DNA of 64,000 nucleotides from Chrysomallon squamiferum (GCA_012295275.1 CM022667.1:4064001-4128000); one strand, 5' to 3'. Counted from the stretch's first letter, positions 1-12,039 are shown. The notes: generated from the letters alone by a model not told the origin. Numbers and translations: made by a program.

Positions 1-693
1 GTGCCGGTGAAAAACGACCCGGGGCACGGGGATACTCTTCTGTGGCACGAAGGTAGTTATCCCTGGCATGGGGAGAGATATCCCTGGCATGAGGGTAGAT
101 ATCCGAGGCACGAGGAGAGATATCCCTGGCATGAGGATAAATATCCCTGGCATGGGGATAGATATCCCTGGCATGAGGGTAGATATCCGAGGCACGAGGA
201 GAGATATCCCTGGCATGAGGATAAATATCCCTGGCATGGGGAGAGATATCCCTGGCATGAGGGTAGATATCCGAGGCACGAGGAGAGATATCCCTGGCAT
301 GAGGAGGGATATCCCTGGCATGGGGAGAGATATCCCTGGCATGAGGAGAGACATCCCTGGCATGGGGAGAGATATCCCTGGCATGAGGAGAGATATCCCT
401 GGCATGAGGAGAGATATCCCTGGCATGAGGAGAGATATCCGTGGCATGAGGAGAGATATCCCTGGCATGAGGAGAGATATCCGTGGCATGAGGAGAGATA
501 TCCGTGGTATGAGGAGAGATATCCCTGGCATGAGGAGGGATATCACTGGCATGAGGAGGGATATCCGTGCCTCGGGAATCTGCAGGACGAGGAATGTTAT
601 CCCTGGAGCTGGGGTACTCACCAGCAGCACCAGGGTAGCTATCCGGGGCACGAGGGTGTTCTTCTACAGCCGGGTACTCCCTCCACTCAGTGA
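1..693 (+). repeat. 21-bp minisatellite with open frames
   Basis: About 25 units of 21 bp run from roughly 52 to 590, with diverged units on both sides. Because the period is a multiple of three, several frames stay open. Frame 1 reads heptads of the type RYPWHEE from the window edge to a stop at 691-693. Frame 2 reads heptads of the type MRRDIPG. In frame 1 many unit-to-unit changes are silent (ccc/ccg, cat/cac), whereas the same changes alter residues in frame 2. The diverged outer units keep the YPW spacing in frame 1. This could be an exon of a repeat protein that begins upstream, or a plain minisatellite. I see no signal peptide or splice site that decides the matter. Confidence 0.8.
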
Positions 694-887
694 CACGTGG
701 TATGAGGGGGCGAGGAGCAGGTGGACTGCGGATTTTGTGGATAGGCATCGCGGAAACTGTAAGCTGGTCTCACGTCACGGTTTGAATTATTCACTCCCTG
801 AAACGAAAATTTAATTATTAGCATTAACATAAAGCGATAAATTATAAATACTACAGTGATATTTTGTTTTTTAAAATGCAATAATAA

Positions 888-954
<67 letters not shown>

Positions 955-1790
955 TCCATTCAGCATAATTATTTGTTTTTAGTTAGTTAAATGGGGCATT
1001 ATATTCATTGTTAAGAACGGTGCAGATAAATGAGATAATGCTGTCGTTGTTGTTGTTTATTTTACATTCTAGCAAAATCATACTTAGTTTATCCAAATTT
1101 TGATAATAATTGCCTGTATGAGGGTAGGCACATATAAACGATGCTTCGTTGCTGACTGATAACATTACACGTGTATCAAATTAACAAAATAAATAACCAT
1201 CATGACCAAGAACAATATTGATATTAACACTGTCAATACCAATAATAATAATAATAATAATAATCACAATGATGATAATGATAATGACACCAGTAAAGAC
1301 AGCGACGTGAACAATAATAACAACATCAATAAAAACAACAGCAGCAACAACAACAAAAAACAGCAGCAACACCAATAACCATAACAATAATAATAATAAT
1401 CTTTCACATACAAGATGAGCTAAAATGTAAAATGAAAAACCAGTACTCACGGTTTCGAGTGCTGTGAAGCCATACTTCCACACGTTTCAACCAGTTCACA
1501 GCTTAAATCTTCCCACAGTGTATTCCCACCCCTCACTGTTTACTACGCCTTGTGTTAGTTGTCTGTAGCATTATAAAGTCCACTGCAAACAAAGTGCAGG
1601 CATACAAACCAATAAAATCGCCCAGTTTTCTTTTCATGCAAGACGGTCGTTTATATTCAGTAATACGGCATTAACGGTAACACACAATGAAGGGTTATAG
1701 CCTGTTACGTTCTCTTTAAATAGTGAAATCTGTTTTCTCACGAAACGAAAGGACATTTACTATTTATAGTTTATTTTATATGATAATAAA

Positions 1791-1835
<45 letters not shown>

Positions 1836-1889
1836 ATATAATGTGTTGATGTTTTGTGTGTGTATGAAGATTATTTTTCAGTGGTAGGT

Positions 1890-1928
<39 letters not shown>

Positions 1929-2332
1929 AAATACGTGATATTTTTTAATGAAATGTAAGACGTTTACACCTATATCATTTAATTCATGACATCATCTTTA
2001 TTGTTGTTATTGTTATCAGTAACAGGTTAACGCAACAAAATATACGTGTAGGTTTATGAATTTACTTACAAAGGAACAAACACATTAAGAACTTTGAAAA
2101 CCAATATAATATTTTATCTTGAATATACTAAAACAAGAGGAAGATCACATCATGAAACACAATCACATATCAACATTAACAATAAATTAATAAAACAATG
2201 AGCGTAATTATAACAGATAGACGTCTGATACGAATACAAACATAAACATACGCACTATACAAACAAGCATACAGACACATACAAATATGTAAACACACAC
2301 ACACACATACACACACATTAAACAGTAAAATC
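694..2332. other. Intergenic, microsatellite-rich
   Basis: No gene is supported here. The stretch holds an (AAT)n tract at about 888-951, a shorter one at 1242-1264, an AAC/AAT-rich patch at 1310-1400, an (AT)n tract at 1795-1832 and a (GT)n tract at 1893-1927. ORFs across the AAT tracts give poly-Ile or poly-Asn and are not genes. Confidence 0.75.
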
Positions 2333-3946
2333 CTAGCTGAACGTTAAACCATTTCTTGAAGCCAGTGTCAACACATTGTAAACATCTCCAGTTCTTGGCG
2401 GTTTTATGGAGGAACAGTCTTCACCTCTACCTTCGTCGAATCTGAATTTCAGAAGACCGTTCTGACTGAAGCACAGCAAGCTGCCGTCTCTGTACATGAC
2501 ACCAAAGCAGTACTCAAACGGCTCCCACTTTGACGTGGAGACCACGCGAATCTGAATGACTCCGTCGTCGTCGATGATGTGAAGATGGACAACGTTGCCG
2601 TCGTTGTCCAACAGGTAGACGTCCGGCAGGTGCACGGAACCCCGGAGCAGTTCTGACCTGAAAGGTAAAGCTGTTGTCATGGTTGTGATTGCTCGAGTCC
2701 TCGTGTTGAAACACTGGATCAAGTCCGATTTATTTTCCTGAATCTCTCCTCCCATGACGAGGATGTTGACGCCGACCGTCACCGCGAAATTTTCAAACCT
2801 GTCCTGTCCTAAGTCGCCGACAACCTGCCACTGTTTTCCGCCTTCAGCCAGCTCTTCTATGCTGTTGCTAGCCAAGCCACCAATCGTGTAGACACTGGAC
2901 ACAACGGTGGCCATGCACGGACAGTAGTGGGCGAAGTTGAGATCTGGTCCTATTTCCCAAGTCCGGTACACCACGTCGTAAATTAAGCACAGTTTTCGCC
3001 TCGACTCGCCACCCGTCACGTAAATCTTGTTACCTAGATTCGCAGCCGAATACCAGCGTCCAGGATCTGCTGGTGCAGCGGGAACGTCCTCCCATTTGTC
3101 GTCTGCCGTGAAGCAGGACAGGAGGGAATTTCCCGTGTGATGGAGAATAAAGAAATCTCGTTTCTTGGATGTGAATCTCGTCTCGGTGGCGACGATTCTC
3201 GTGTGGTGGTAAAGAGCTCTCTGGATCATTTTCTGAACGACGCCGTTTTTGCAAACAATACTCGAAAAGAGAACTTCTTTGATGAGAAACTGAGGATCCA
3301 CAATATCCAGGCGAACCTTTGAAAAAATAGCCGTGACGTCATCTTCGTCGGGGTTGTTGCTGAGAATCCACTTCATGACACTCCTGACAATGTCGTCTTC
3401 TTTACACTTAAGGTCATCTTTCGAGATGATTTCTAAAAGTTCTGTTTCTGAAAGGCGACTCACGTTTTCAGACAGAACGAAATCGGTCAGGTTTTCAGTC
3501 AAATAACGGAAAGCTTTGCCAGCCAGTTCGTGGAAGTTGTAGATTTTTAAAACTCGCCACCAGTTGAGGCAATTTTCAGAAGTCAACACGAGACCTTCCT
3601 TGAGGTAATCGTTGATAAACTGTTTTACGTAGTCCAGCTGCATCATCTCTGCAGCGTCCAAAATCTGGATGACGTTTTCTTCGTTTACTAGATTCACACC
3701 ACACAAGTACATCTGAAGAATGCTTTGGAACACGGGCAAAGAAATGGAAGGCAAATTTAAAACGCCTGTTCGACTTTCGGCCATGTCCGAATAAAGCATC
3801 GCCCGGAAGTAAGGAGACAGCGCCGCCAGCACCAAACGACTTCCGGTTGTTGTACCGTCGTAACAGACAATGTCAAGGTCGCAGAACGTACCTTTCAGAA
3901 TCTGTTCGTGAATGTTGCGAAGAAGAATTGCTTGGTGGTCGTCCAT
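2333..3946 (-). CDS. BTB-BACK-Kelch domain protein
   Basis: A complete 537-residue protein in one coding exon. Residues about 10-118 form a BTB/POZ domain (FCDLDIVCYDG, then LAALSPYFRAMLYSDMAES). Residues about 123-230 form a BACK domain (NCLNWWRVLKIYNFHELAG). From about 285 to the end there are kelch-type blades with GG pairs in VTGGES, TIGGLA and VMGGEI and the usual aromatic residues. Family members commonly act as substrate adaptors for Cullin-3 ubiquitin ligases; that role is inferred here. The ATG at 3944-3946 is the only sensible start. On the coding strand a pyrimidine-rich stretch ending in ttccag lies about 8 nt upstream, which suggests a 5' UTR intron. The usual BTB histidine (HRAVL type) is replaced by Arg (SRLVLAA). 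There is no operon-like partner; the next gene downstream of its promoter is the TNF array on the other strand. Confidence 0.92.
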   Translation of the reverse strand: MDDHQAILLRNIHEQILKGTFCDLDIVCYDGTTTGSRLVLAALSPYFRAMLYSDMAESRTGVLNLPSISLPVFQSILQMYLCGVNLVNEENVIQILDAAEMMQLDYVKQFINDYLKEGLVLTSENCLNWWRVLKIYNFHELAGKAFRYLTENLTDFVLSENVSRLSETELLEIISKDDLKCKEDDIVRSVMKWILSNNPDEDDVTAIFSKVRLDIVDPQFLIKEVLFSSIVCKNGVVQKMIQRALYHHTRIVATETRFTSKKRDFFILHHTGNSLLSCFTADDKWEDVPAAPADPGRWYSAANLGNKIYVTGGESRRKLCLIYDVVYRTWEIGPDLNFAHYCPCMATVVSSVYTIGGLASNSIEELAEGGKQWQVVGDLGQDRFENFAVTVGVNILVMGGEIQENKSDLIQCFNTRTRAITTMTTALPFRSELLRGSVHLPDVYLLDNDGNVVHLHIIDDDGVIQIRVVSTSKWEPFEYCFGVMYRDGSLLCFSQNGLLKFRFDEGRGEDCSSIKPPRTGDVYNVLTLASRNGLTFS

Positions 3947-4381
3947 TTTCTGAACTGGAATATAAATATATAAATAAACAAATAAATAAATATTGGTATA
4001 TTATAGTGATATAATTAATAATTTTCGGGCAGAAATTTTGTACTGCCATTACAGCAATAAATATGCCTGATAATTCTAATTATTTCGTAAAACAATAAAT
4101 CATACACTTTAAATGCTCAAACGGACTAATATGCTTGTACGAACGTCATATTAAAAAATACAAACATCCATACATACATATATGCATACCTATACGTATA
4201 TATATATATATACACACACACACACATTTATATATATATAAAAACAGACACAAACACACACACAAATACATACGCATTGCTCCAAGAAACACGAAAAACA
4301 TCCACAAACATATAACAAAGTATAAATCTAAAAAAACACACGTACATCAAAATACATTATTCTTAATACATATAATTGTTC

Positions 4382-4437
<56 letters not shown>

Positions 4438-5006
4438 TGCTTGACCTTCGATAAGGAGATGAAGCATATTAAAACACAACTTAAAACATAGACTAATATT
4501 AAACATAACACTAACCTGCCAGCTAAACTTCTCCGATTTTGTATATTTATAATACACCTCCAGCTGCTTACCTCCAAACTCTACGAAATGCTAGTATTGT
4601 TTACAAAATGACTGCTTCCTTTTTCCACAACCTTGTAAAGGTGAAGGTTAACCTAATGACCTGGCACAGCGGCTATTTTTAGAATTGATTTAACGCATAT
4701 ACTGTTAGGTCCATCAGCATTTATCTGCATATATCCAACATTAATTTTATTAAAGGAACAGTATATATAAATAAAATAAAATAAAATAAAATAAAATAAA
4801 ATAAGTAACTTAAAAATAAATTTAAAAAAATGACAAAAAAAAAAAAAAAAAAAAAATTATGTTTCTAAAACGAACGATAACTCTTAAGACCAAACGTATA
4901 TTAATCAACAGGAGTTATTTCATTTAGAACTGCCTTGAGTTATTTCCAGTGGTAAATCAAACAGTCTCTATCTCGCACGTGTCTCCTTATCAGAACGACA
5001 AAATTT
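3947..5006. other. Intergenic, low-complexity
   Basis: No gene is seen. It holds AT-rich sequence, an (AC)n tract at about 4383-4433, an AAAAT-type run at 4765-4803 and an A-run at 4836-4855. Short ORFs here are translations of the (AC)n tract. Confidence 0.7.
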
Positions 5007-5154
5007 ACCATCAATCAGGGAACTTGTGATTCAAAAAAAATGCGAACTGGTTTAGCATAATGTGATTGATTTTTTTCCAACAAGATTGTGCTCCTCCACA
5101 TTAAGCTAAAGCAGTTCGTGATTTCTTTAATCACAAGTTCCCTGACAGATGGGT
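5007..5154. repeat. Near-perfect foldback (hairpin) element
   Basis: The arm at 5015-5064 is nearly the reverse complement of 5097-5145 (both ends begin TCAGGGAACTTGTGATT), leaving a spacer of about 32 nt. Weaker complementarity extends some 8 bp outward on both sides. It is too small to encode anything and fits a foldback or MITE-type element, or a long hairpin transcript. It ends where TNF-array homology begins. Confidence 0.75.
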
Positions 5155-5443
5155 AGGTCATCTCTTTCTGTCTAATCACATAAATTCCGAGAAAGTTAGA
5201 AAAATCAAAACATCACATTTCTGTCTCCTTCTGCCCCTGTCTGATTGTGTGTGTCTGCTTAATACATGTGAACCCCCCCCAGAAAACACTCAGATATGTA
5301 TTTAAGTATATATATACGTATTATAGATACACCCATACAAACACACAAACAGACTGATGTATATATATGTGATATTATTTAGATTCTGAAAAACGGGAGA
5401 ATGATGTGTTCATTATATAACCATATTAGCTATTTAATGTAAC

Positions 5444-5490
<47 letters not shown>

Positions 5491-5666
5491 ATAATAATAA
5501 AATAATAATAATAATTTAGAAAGAGATACCAGGGTTTATTCCCAATCACCAAGGCGCGTTGTTTGAACTGAAAGCAGATGACAGTATTGAACTGCATGTG
5601 AAGAACATTAAAAATCTTGAAAAGGACAAAATCAAACTCAACTTTGGAATTTATTGCTTTCAGTAA
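5155..5666 (+). pseudogene. TNF-like ligand remnant 0 (exon 3 scrap, exon 4 half)
   Basis: The 3' remnant of a TNF-superfamily ligand gene. 5160-5270 matches intron 2 of the other copies. A decayed exon 3 follows its acceptor at 5383 (reads SEKREND, then breaks into intron 3 sequence). After an (AAT)n tract, 5529-5666 is the second half of the THD exon. It reads PGFIPNHQGALFELKADDSI and ends in FGIYCFQ and TAA, close to the C-terminus of the intact copies. The first half of the THD exon has been replaced by the microsatellite, so the gene cannot work. The retained frame suggests the loss is fairly recent. Confidence 0.85.
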
Positions 5667-6254
5667 TTTTCTGTAACTAACAAGTGGAGATGTTGTGATT
5701 TACTAAAATGAAAGGGTCAAATTTGCTAACACAAACTTAGAAAGCAGAGACATAACTTTCACGTACCGAACCAGTGTCATCATGAGATTACGATTCTGGG
5801 TGCTAAATTCAAACTAATATACACTTGAAAAATAGTAAATTAAACTGAAACTGAGTTATGTTGATTACCTGTAACATAGATCCACATAATTAGATGCATG
5901 AACAGATTATGTTTATACTAAACCAAACTGATAGCTAACACATACGTACATACATACATACCTTTATATTATGTACCGATTTACTAACTTTTTGTATTTA
6001 GTATTATTATTGTCAGTGGCTAACTTCTTTAATTTCTTATCATTTTTGTTGTTGTTGTTTTTGGACATTTGTAGATTTATTAATCTTTTCTGAAAGTTAT
6101 TTTATACAAATTTATTATTTCATTTTTCAAAACACAAGTAAATATTTATCAGTTCATCCCCTTTACTGCTGTATCATCAACCTGTTTGATTGCTCTTTTT
6201 AAAATGTCACTTTTCTGGTTTTCAGATGGTCAGCAAAAATATTCTTTATTTGAT
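5667..6254. other. TNF 3' flank
   Basis: No gene. The sequence resembles the region 3' of the TNF copies ending at 31163, 39953 and 45154 (for example the tacatacgtacctattta-like stretch). It joins the duplicated unit to the reversed PHKB fragment. Confidence 0.55.
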
Positions 6255-6293
6255 GCACCCTGCTCACCAAATAGATTAGCTCCATTGATAGCC

Positions 6294-6545
6294 TCTAGAG
6301 CTGCTTTTGCCATTCCAATAGAACTGAAACACAAGAAAAATAAAATACTATCATTGATAGCCTCTAGAGCTGCTTTTGCCATTCCAACAGAACTGAAACA
6401 CAAGAAAAATAAAATAAAATCATTGATAGCCTCTAGAGCTGCTTTTGCCATTCCAATAGAACTGAAACACAAAAAAATAAAATAAAATCATTGATAGCCT
6501 CTAGAACTGCTTTTGCCATTCCAACAGAACTGAAACACAAGAAAA
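6294..6545. repeat. Four tandem copies of the PHKB exon 7 acceptor
   Basis: A unit of about 62-65 bp is repeated four times. Each contains the first ~45 nt of PHKB exon 7, its tttcag acceptor and an AAAATAAAAT intron stub on the - strand. The same array occurs in copy 2 at 20436-20665. Most of the intermediate copies keep an open exon start but have no donor. Confidence 0.85.
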
Positions 6546-6571
6546 ATAAAATAAATAATGATGACGATGAC

Positions 6572-6620
<49 letters not shown>

Positions 6621-8374
6621 TATTTTGAGGAAACTTTTGCCTGAGGCAGTAACAACAACAACAAAAATAATAACAATAATAATGAAATAATAATATTGAT
6701 AATGATAATAACACTAATAATGATGACAATATAATAATAATAATAATAATAATACTGATAATCATAATAATGATAATGAAATAAAGTACTGATGATGATA
6801 ATGATAACAATAACAATAATAATAATAATGAAATAATAATAACAATAACAATAACACTAATAATAATCCCCACATATTTTAAGGAAACTTTTTGCCTGAT
6901 GCAGTAACAACAACAACAACAACAACAAATGTGTATTCAGATGACATTTTTCCTGTAGGCAGTAATAACTGCAGTTTCAATTCTCTTTGATAGAAATCTC
7001 CCATTCCAACCACAACTCTATGGTTTATCATTGTCATTGTATGTTTGTTATTAAAAACTATAACAGCTATAGTGTAATGATACACTTGCTTCATGTGTCA
7101 AATATAATTTCTTATTCATCGTATGTAACAATGATGAAGTATGATATGGTATAACATAAAATACATATATGTAATTTTTCATTTATCACCAACATATCAT
7201 GATAAACAGCATAATAACAAATAACCCATTATATGCAGTATTCATTGATACAACAATATGCACTGCTTTAAGTAGCACTGAATATATATACAATATATAT
7301 CTCAACATGTAACGTGTGATATGTAACTTTTATACAATATGTATCACATTGCCTTATGGCTGGAAAGAGGACTGATAGGCTTTTAGCCAATGGATATCTT
7401 AAATTGTATTTGTTATTTTTATGTCTTCTTTTTATTTATTTATTTAGTTTATTATTATTATTTTTTTTTTTGTTATTTTCAGATTTAAGTTTGTATTACT
7501 TAATTTCAATAAATATTAACAGTGAAATATCAAATCTGTCAAACCTTCTAATTTCACACATTAGAAAATATTTGGCAGTTTGTCCATTTGTCTGTTAGGT
7601 TAAATGAATGACTGGGAATCTCTTACCTTGCGTGTATTTCTGTGGAACCATTGTTGTACTTGCTGCCTCTCTCCCACATACCAAAGTCTGGTGTCCTGTA
7701 CACTCTCTCCACGTAGAACACAAGATTCTGAATGAACTTCACCTCGTCAGAGGAAAATATTATCTAAAAATAAATAAATTTATAAATCATATAACTTAAC
7801 AAATAATTTGAGATTAATAAGGTTTTAAAATATGTATTTCTAATTTTAAAATATATTTGAAAATAAAATGAAATAACAAAAAAGAAAAGTGGAGATAAAT
7901 AATGAAATATGTACACATACAAATGTATGCACAGACAAAAACACACACACAATCATTTATTAAACCTAAGTTCACTGACGTATGTGAAAATAATAAAATT
8001 TACCTGAAGTCCTGAGCTAATCATCTGTACTAGGTAGATCAGATAGAAGGCTATGACATCAATCTAGACAAAAATAAAAATGTACATTATGAAATAAAAT
8101 AATTGTAAGTAAACACTGAGTTGGAGGAAAATAATAACATAATACTGATGATCATTTTTATTACATTCTTCTGACAAATCCCATATAGTATGTTTGAGAC
8201 ATTTTAATGTACCAAAAATGAAATATAGATTTAATATTTTTGTTTCTTTTAATCAATTTTTATTTAAAATCTTACTTTTACTGTACAAGCTAACCTGCAG
8301 AATAAATTCCTGAGTGAATTTCCTTTAACTAAGATTCTAATGTGAAAAGTATCTGATAAAATTGCTATGGTTAC

Positions 8375-8391
8375 CTGTAGGTGATCATATT
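8375..8391 (-). other. Duplicate 3' end of PHKB exon 4 (17-nt mini-exon)
   Basis: A second copy of the exon 4 end and its donor lies 50-70 bp downstream of the broken exon. It reads AG, then 17 nt coding EYDHLQ, then gtaacc, with the Tyr codon that the main exon has lost. Whether it can be spliced in place of the mutated end is unknown. Confidence 0.55.
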
Positions 8392-8665
8392 CTGAAGTCA
8401 AGTACATATAAAAAGAATGTGATAAAGTTACTATGGTTACCTGTAGGTGGTCCTATTCTGAGGTTGAGTACACAGGGTCACCTGTTGCTACATCAAACAC
8501 AGTGTGCAAAGCAAACTCTGGACTCTGATTTGATTTAAACTGCTCTACCTGTAAAAATACCTTTTATTTAATAACAACAGCTACAGCAATAATAATAATA
8601 ATAAAAGAAAGAATAAAATAATAATAAAGTAATAAATAAAGGTATAAGACTGAAAAGGTAATTAT

Positions 8666-8699
<34 letters not shown>

Positions 8700-9033
8700 C
8701 TATAAATACCTATACATGCATATATACAGTATCATTTAGAAACTATATATATATACACACATACATCTATAGATACACACACATATAGACATCTACAAAC
8801 ACCTATAGATTACATGCACATATATCTAAAGACACACACATATCTACAAATGCCTACAAACTATAAACAAGCACATCCAAGCATACAAGCATCTATAGAC
8901 TACATAAATACACGTCTACAAAAACATACAGACCACAAACACACACAGAGCTCACCTTTTCTGCTTGGCGAATCCAACAAAAAAGAATTCCTCTCATACA
9001 TTTCACAGCAATCTGTCCAAGCTCGTGAGTTTT

Positions 9034-9315
9034 ACCTTGATCATCATCTATATGTCTACCAAATAAAATGTTATTAAAATATACCTATTTAACCTTGATT
9101 ATCTATCTATATATGTCTACAAAATAAAATAAATTAAAATATACCTATTTCTACTTTGATCATCTATCTATATATGTCTACAAAATAAAATATTATTAAA
9201 ATAAACCTATTTTTTTATCTTGACCATCGTCTACTGGTCTATAAAATTAAATTTTATTTAAATAAACCTAATTTCTACCTTGATCATTATCTATATGTCT
9301 ATAAAATAAAATATT
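9034..9315. repeat. About five tandem copies of the PHKB exon 3 acceptor
   Basis: Units of about 60 bp repeat the acceptor and the first ~20 nt of exon 3 (the part coding HIDDDQ) plus an AAAATAAAAT-like intron stub. They start near 9035, 9094, 9154, 9217 and 9277 and become more diverged with distance from the real exon. Confidence 0.75.
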
Positions 9316-10158
9316 AAAATAGCATTCATGATTTTCATTTATCTTGTAACAAGTGACTGCTGTAGCATTCATGATTTTCGCTTATCTTGTAACAAGTGAC
9401 TGCTGTAACATTCATAATTTATCACTTCTGTTGTAACAGACATTTCATCTATAGATTTACTATTTGATTTCTCATACACCAAGTTCTCGTAACATAATCA
9501 CCAACTTTTCAGTGATGTTTTTATCAATCACATTCTGGACTTGGGATTACTCAAAATCTACTTTCACAACAGTTCAGTTTGTTGGTGGTGATGTACATTG
9601 TTAATGAAGAGATCAAACATAAATATACCTGTAAGACTGACACAAAGCCCATGCAGCTACTGCACAGTAAATGCTGTCGCGGACGTAAGCAATCTTTGAT
9701 GGGTTGTTTGGCTTTCCACATGATGGAAACAGACCAAGAGGACAACTCTGATATTGTAGAATCTGACGTTTTACTGAATAATAAATAAAAGAGATTAATA
9801 AATATAAAATAAATAATAACAATAAATTATGAAGCAGCATTGAATTCGTATTATTTCAATATTTGCCTTCCTCAGTTCAACTGGATGTTCACTTCACAAT
9901 AAGCCCTGGTTATTATCATTATGTAGTAAAACAGAAATCGTAACTAATATTATCATTATCTTTTGTAAATCAGACTGTATTTTATTCCCAATATGCGTTT
10001 CCAGTGTAAATGAGTAATAAAGACTTACACACAAAATAAAAGTTGTCTAGTCTTTTGGCAACTTGTTCGGGGTAGGTCGAATCCTCATCAGTGGATCCTG
10101 TAAAGACACTGCTTCCGAGTCGGTTATCGATCCTGAACGCTAAGCCATGGTTACTCAT

Positions 10159-10367
10159 GGTTATAATCACAATCCCACCATTTAGTTAGATATCAAAGTT
10201 AAATGAATCGGAATTCATAACTGGTATCAAAGATTGTAAATTTCTGCATCGACGACATTTGTTTTCCATCTCTCTAGAGTTATCTGTCTTGAAAACCTTG
10301 ACCTTCAAGTCATTAATCATTTGCATTGTCCAATATTTTGTCTTTGTATTTATTTATTTATTAATTA

Positions 10368-10453
<86 letters not shown>

Positions 10454-11245
10454 CAGCTGTGATTGGAAAATAACCTGTATTTTAATCCTGTTTAATATAC
10501 AATTATTTTTATTTCTCAAAGAAAAAAAAAAAAAAAAGAAAGAAAGAAAGAAAAGAAAAGAATAAAATAGAAAAAAATAACATTAAAAAGAAATAAGTAT
10601 ACGTTTAATACGGAACGAGATACATATTATACAGATACATACAGACATACAAAATTCACATACATATATACATAAGCAAACTATTTTACATAAACTGAAC
10701 ATTCACATTATTTGAATTGTTATTAGACGTTTATTTATTTATTTATTATATACTCGAGCTATGGTGTAATATGAAGAGAAAATGACAGGCAACTGAACAG
10801 TAACATTACTTAAATTGTGATTAGACTTTTGTTTATTTATTTATTTATATTCTCAGGCTATGGTATGACATGAAATTGGCAGACAAATGTACGCTATCAT
10901 TACTTGACCTGTCATTAGTCTGGTATTGTTCAAGCTCATTATGATGTGGAAAAGCAAAACGATTGTATTATATTTAAAAATTATTATTATTATTATTATT
11001 ATTATTATTTGTCTTCTTCTCTTTTATTTTTTTTAATTTTTTTTACAGATATCTGAAACAATGTCAAAAACCAACAAACTGCCCAAATCTGGTTTATGGT
11101 TTGGAAGAGCGAAGTTAAGATTGTATGAAAGACAAGTCTGTATAGGGTTTTTTGGCAATTACTCTTTCAATGTGAATTCGATGTTTTGCAGTTTTTTTTT
11201 GTCAGTTCTGCATCTCCTGGGGGCATCAGTGAAGAAAAATAGTGA

Positions 11246-11281
<36 letters not shown>

Positions 11282-11716
11282 TTATTTGTTATAAGTATGC
11301 TAACAATTTATCAGTGCTCTTAGTGATATTTACGTTTTAATACACTGATTAATTAACATATGATTGATTTACAAATAATTTATACCAAACCTCCACAAAT
11401 AATTCATTTATGCGGTTAAAGAAATTATTCTTTTGTATAATTCGTATATTGTTAGCATGTTTGATCAAATTTTAATGAACACAATAAATTATGAAGCGGC
11501 ATTGAATTCGTATCATTTGCCTTTCTAATTTCAACTGAATGTTTACATCACAATAGTCACTGGGTATTATCACTAAAACAGAAGTCGTAACTAATATTGT
11601 CATTATCTTTTGTAATTTAGTGCAGCTGAAATTATCGGGGTAACTTTAGCATATATTTTAGGCTGTATTTTATTCCCTATATGCGTTTCCAGTATAAATG
11701 AGTAATAAAGACTTAC
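10159..11716. other. PHKB 5' flank and AT-rich spacer
   Basis: 10159-10330 is the 5' flank of PHKB exon 1. It recurs at 11789-11840 and 22104-22270, so it was duplicated with the exon. An (ATT)n tract at about 10371-10452 follows, then A-rich sequence, an (ATT)n tract at 10980-11008 and an (AAT)n tract at 11247-11280. No gene is seen. The short ORF starting at 11061 has no recognisable domain. Confidence 0.6.
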
Positions 11717-11788
11717 ACACAAAATAAAAGTCGTCAAGTCTTTTCCCAGTCGGTTCACGATCCTGAACGATAAGCCAGGGTTACTCAT
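11717..11788 (-). pseudogene. PHKB: Extra PHKB exon 1, internally deleted
   Basis: A third copy of PHKB exon 1. The ATG is at 11786-11788, followed by MSNPGLSFRIVNRLG, then a 58-nt deletion relative to the full 130-nt exon, then the normal donor (gtaagt as acttac at 11711-11716). The deletion is not a multiple of three, so the frame is lost. Its flank also matches those of the other two exon 1 copies. Confidence 0.85.
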
Positions 11789-11862
11789 GGTTAATCTCTA
11801 GAGTTATCTATCTTGAAAACCTTGACCTTCCAGTCTTTAATAATATTCAAGTCAATTATATA

Positions 11863-11901
<39 letters not shown>

Positions 11902-12007
11902 CTGTGATTGGAAAATAAACTATATTTTAACCTTATAACAAAAACAAGAAAATAAAAAAATAATAATAATAAATAATAAATAAAAATACAAAATACAATT
12001 ATTATTA

Positions 12008-12039
<32 letters not shown>

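Larger units (their letters stand above)
6255..10158 (-). pseudogene. PHKB: PHKB 5' fragment, copy 1 (exons 1-7, interrupted)
   Basis: The N-terminal part of the phosphorylase b kinase beta regulatory subunit, which controls glycogen breakdown in a cytosolic hexadecamer. Exons on the - strand: 10158-10029 (ATG, MSNHGLAFRIDNRLG, donor gtaagt), 9773-9629 (ILQYQSCPLGLFPS, IYCAVAAWAL), 9055-8956 ([20 protein letters not shown]), 8548-8442, 8063-8004 (IDVIAFYLIYLVQMISSGLQ), 7763-7627 ([17 protein letters not shown]) and 6323-6255 ([20 protein letters not shown]). All phases and GT/AG sites join cleanly and the residues follow animal PHKB closely. Two lesions make it a pseudogene. Codon TAG at 8454-8456 replaces a Tyr-type codon in exon 4. 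Exon 7 is cut after LFGEQGA by a deletion that removes its 3' half and donor, which copy 2 still has. It lies head to head with the TNF copy at 12688. Confidence 0.88.

Noticed and set aside
6879-7094. - strand ORF with MGDFYQRELKLQLL
   Set aside because: The same DNA is joined to the broken PHKB exon 2 in copy 2 (about 21405-21430), which marks it as shared repeat sequence inside a PHKB intron rather than a gene.
9551-9840. Overlapping + and - ORFs around PHKB exon 2
   Set aside because: Only the - strand frame bounded by acceptor 9774 and donor 9628 matches PHKB; the rest are shadows.
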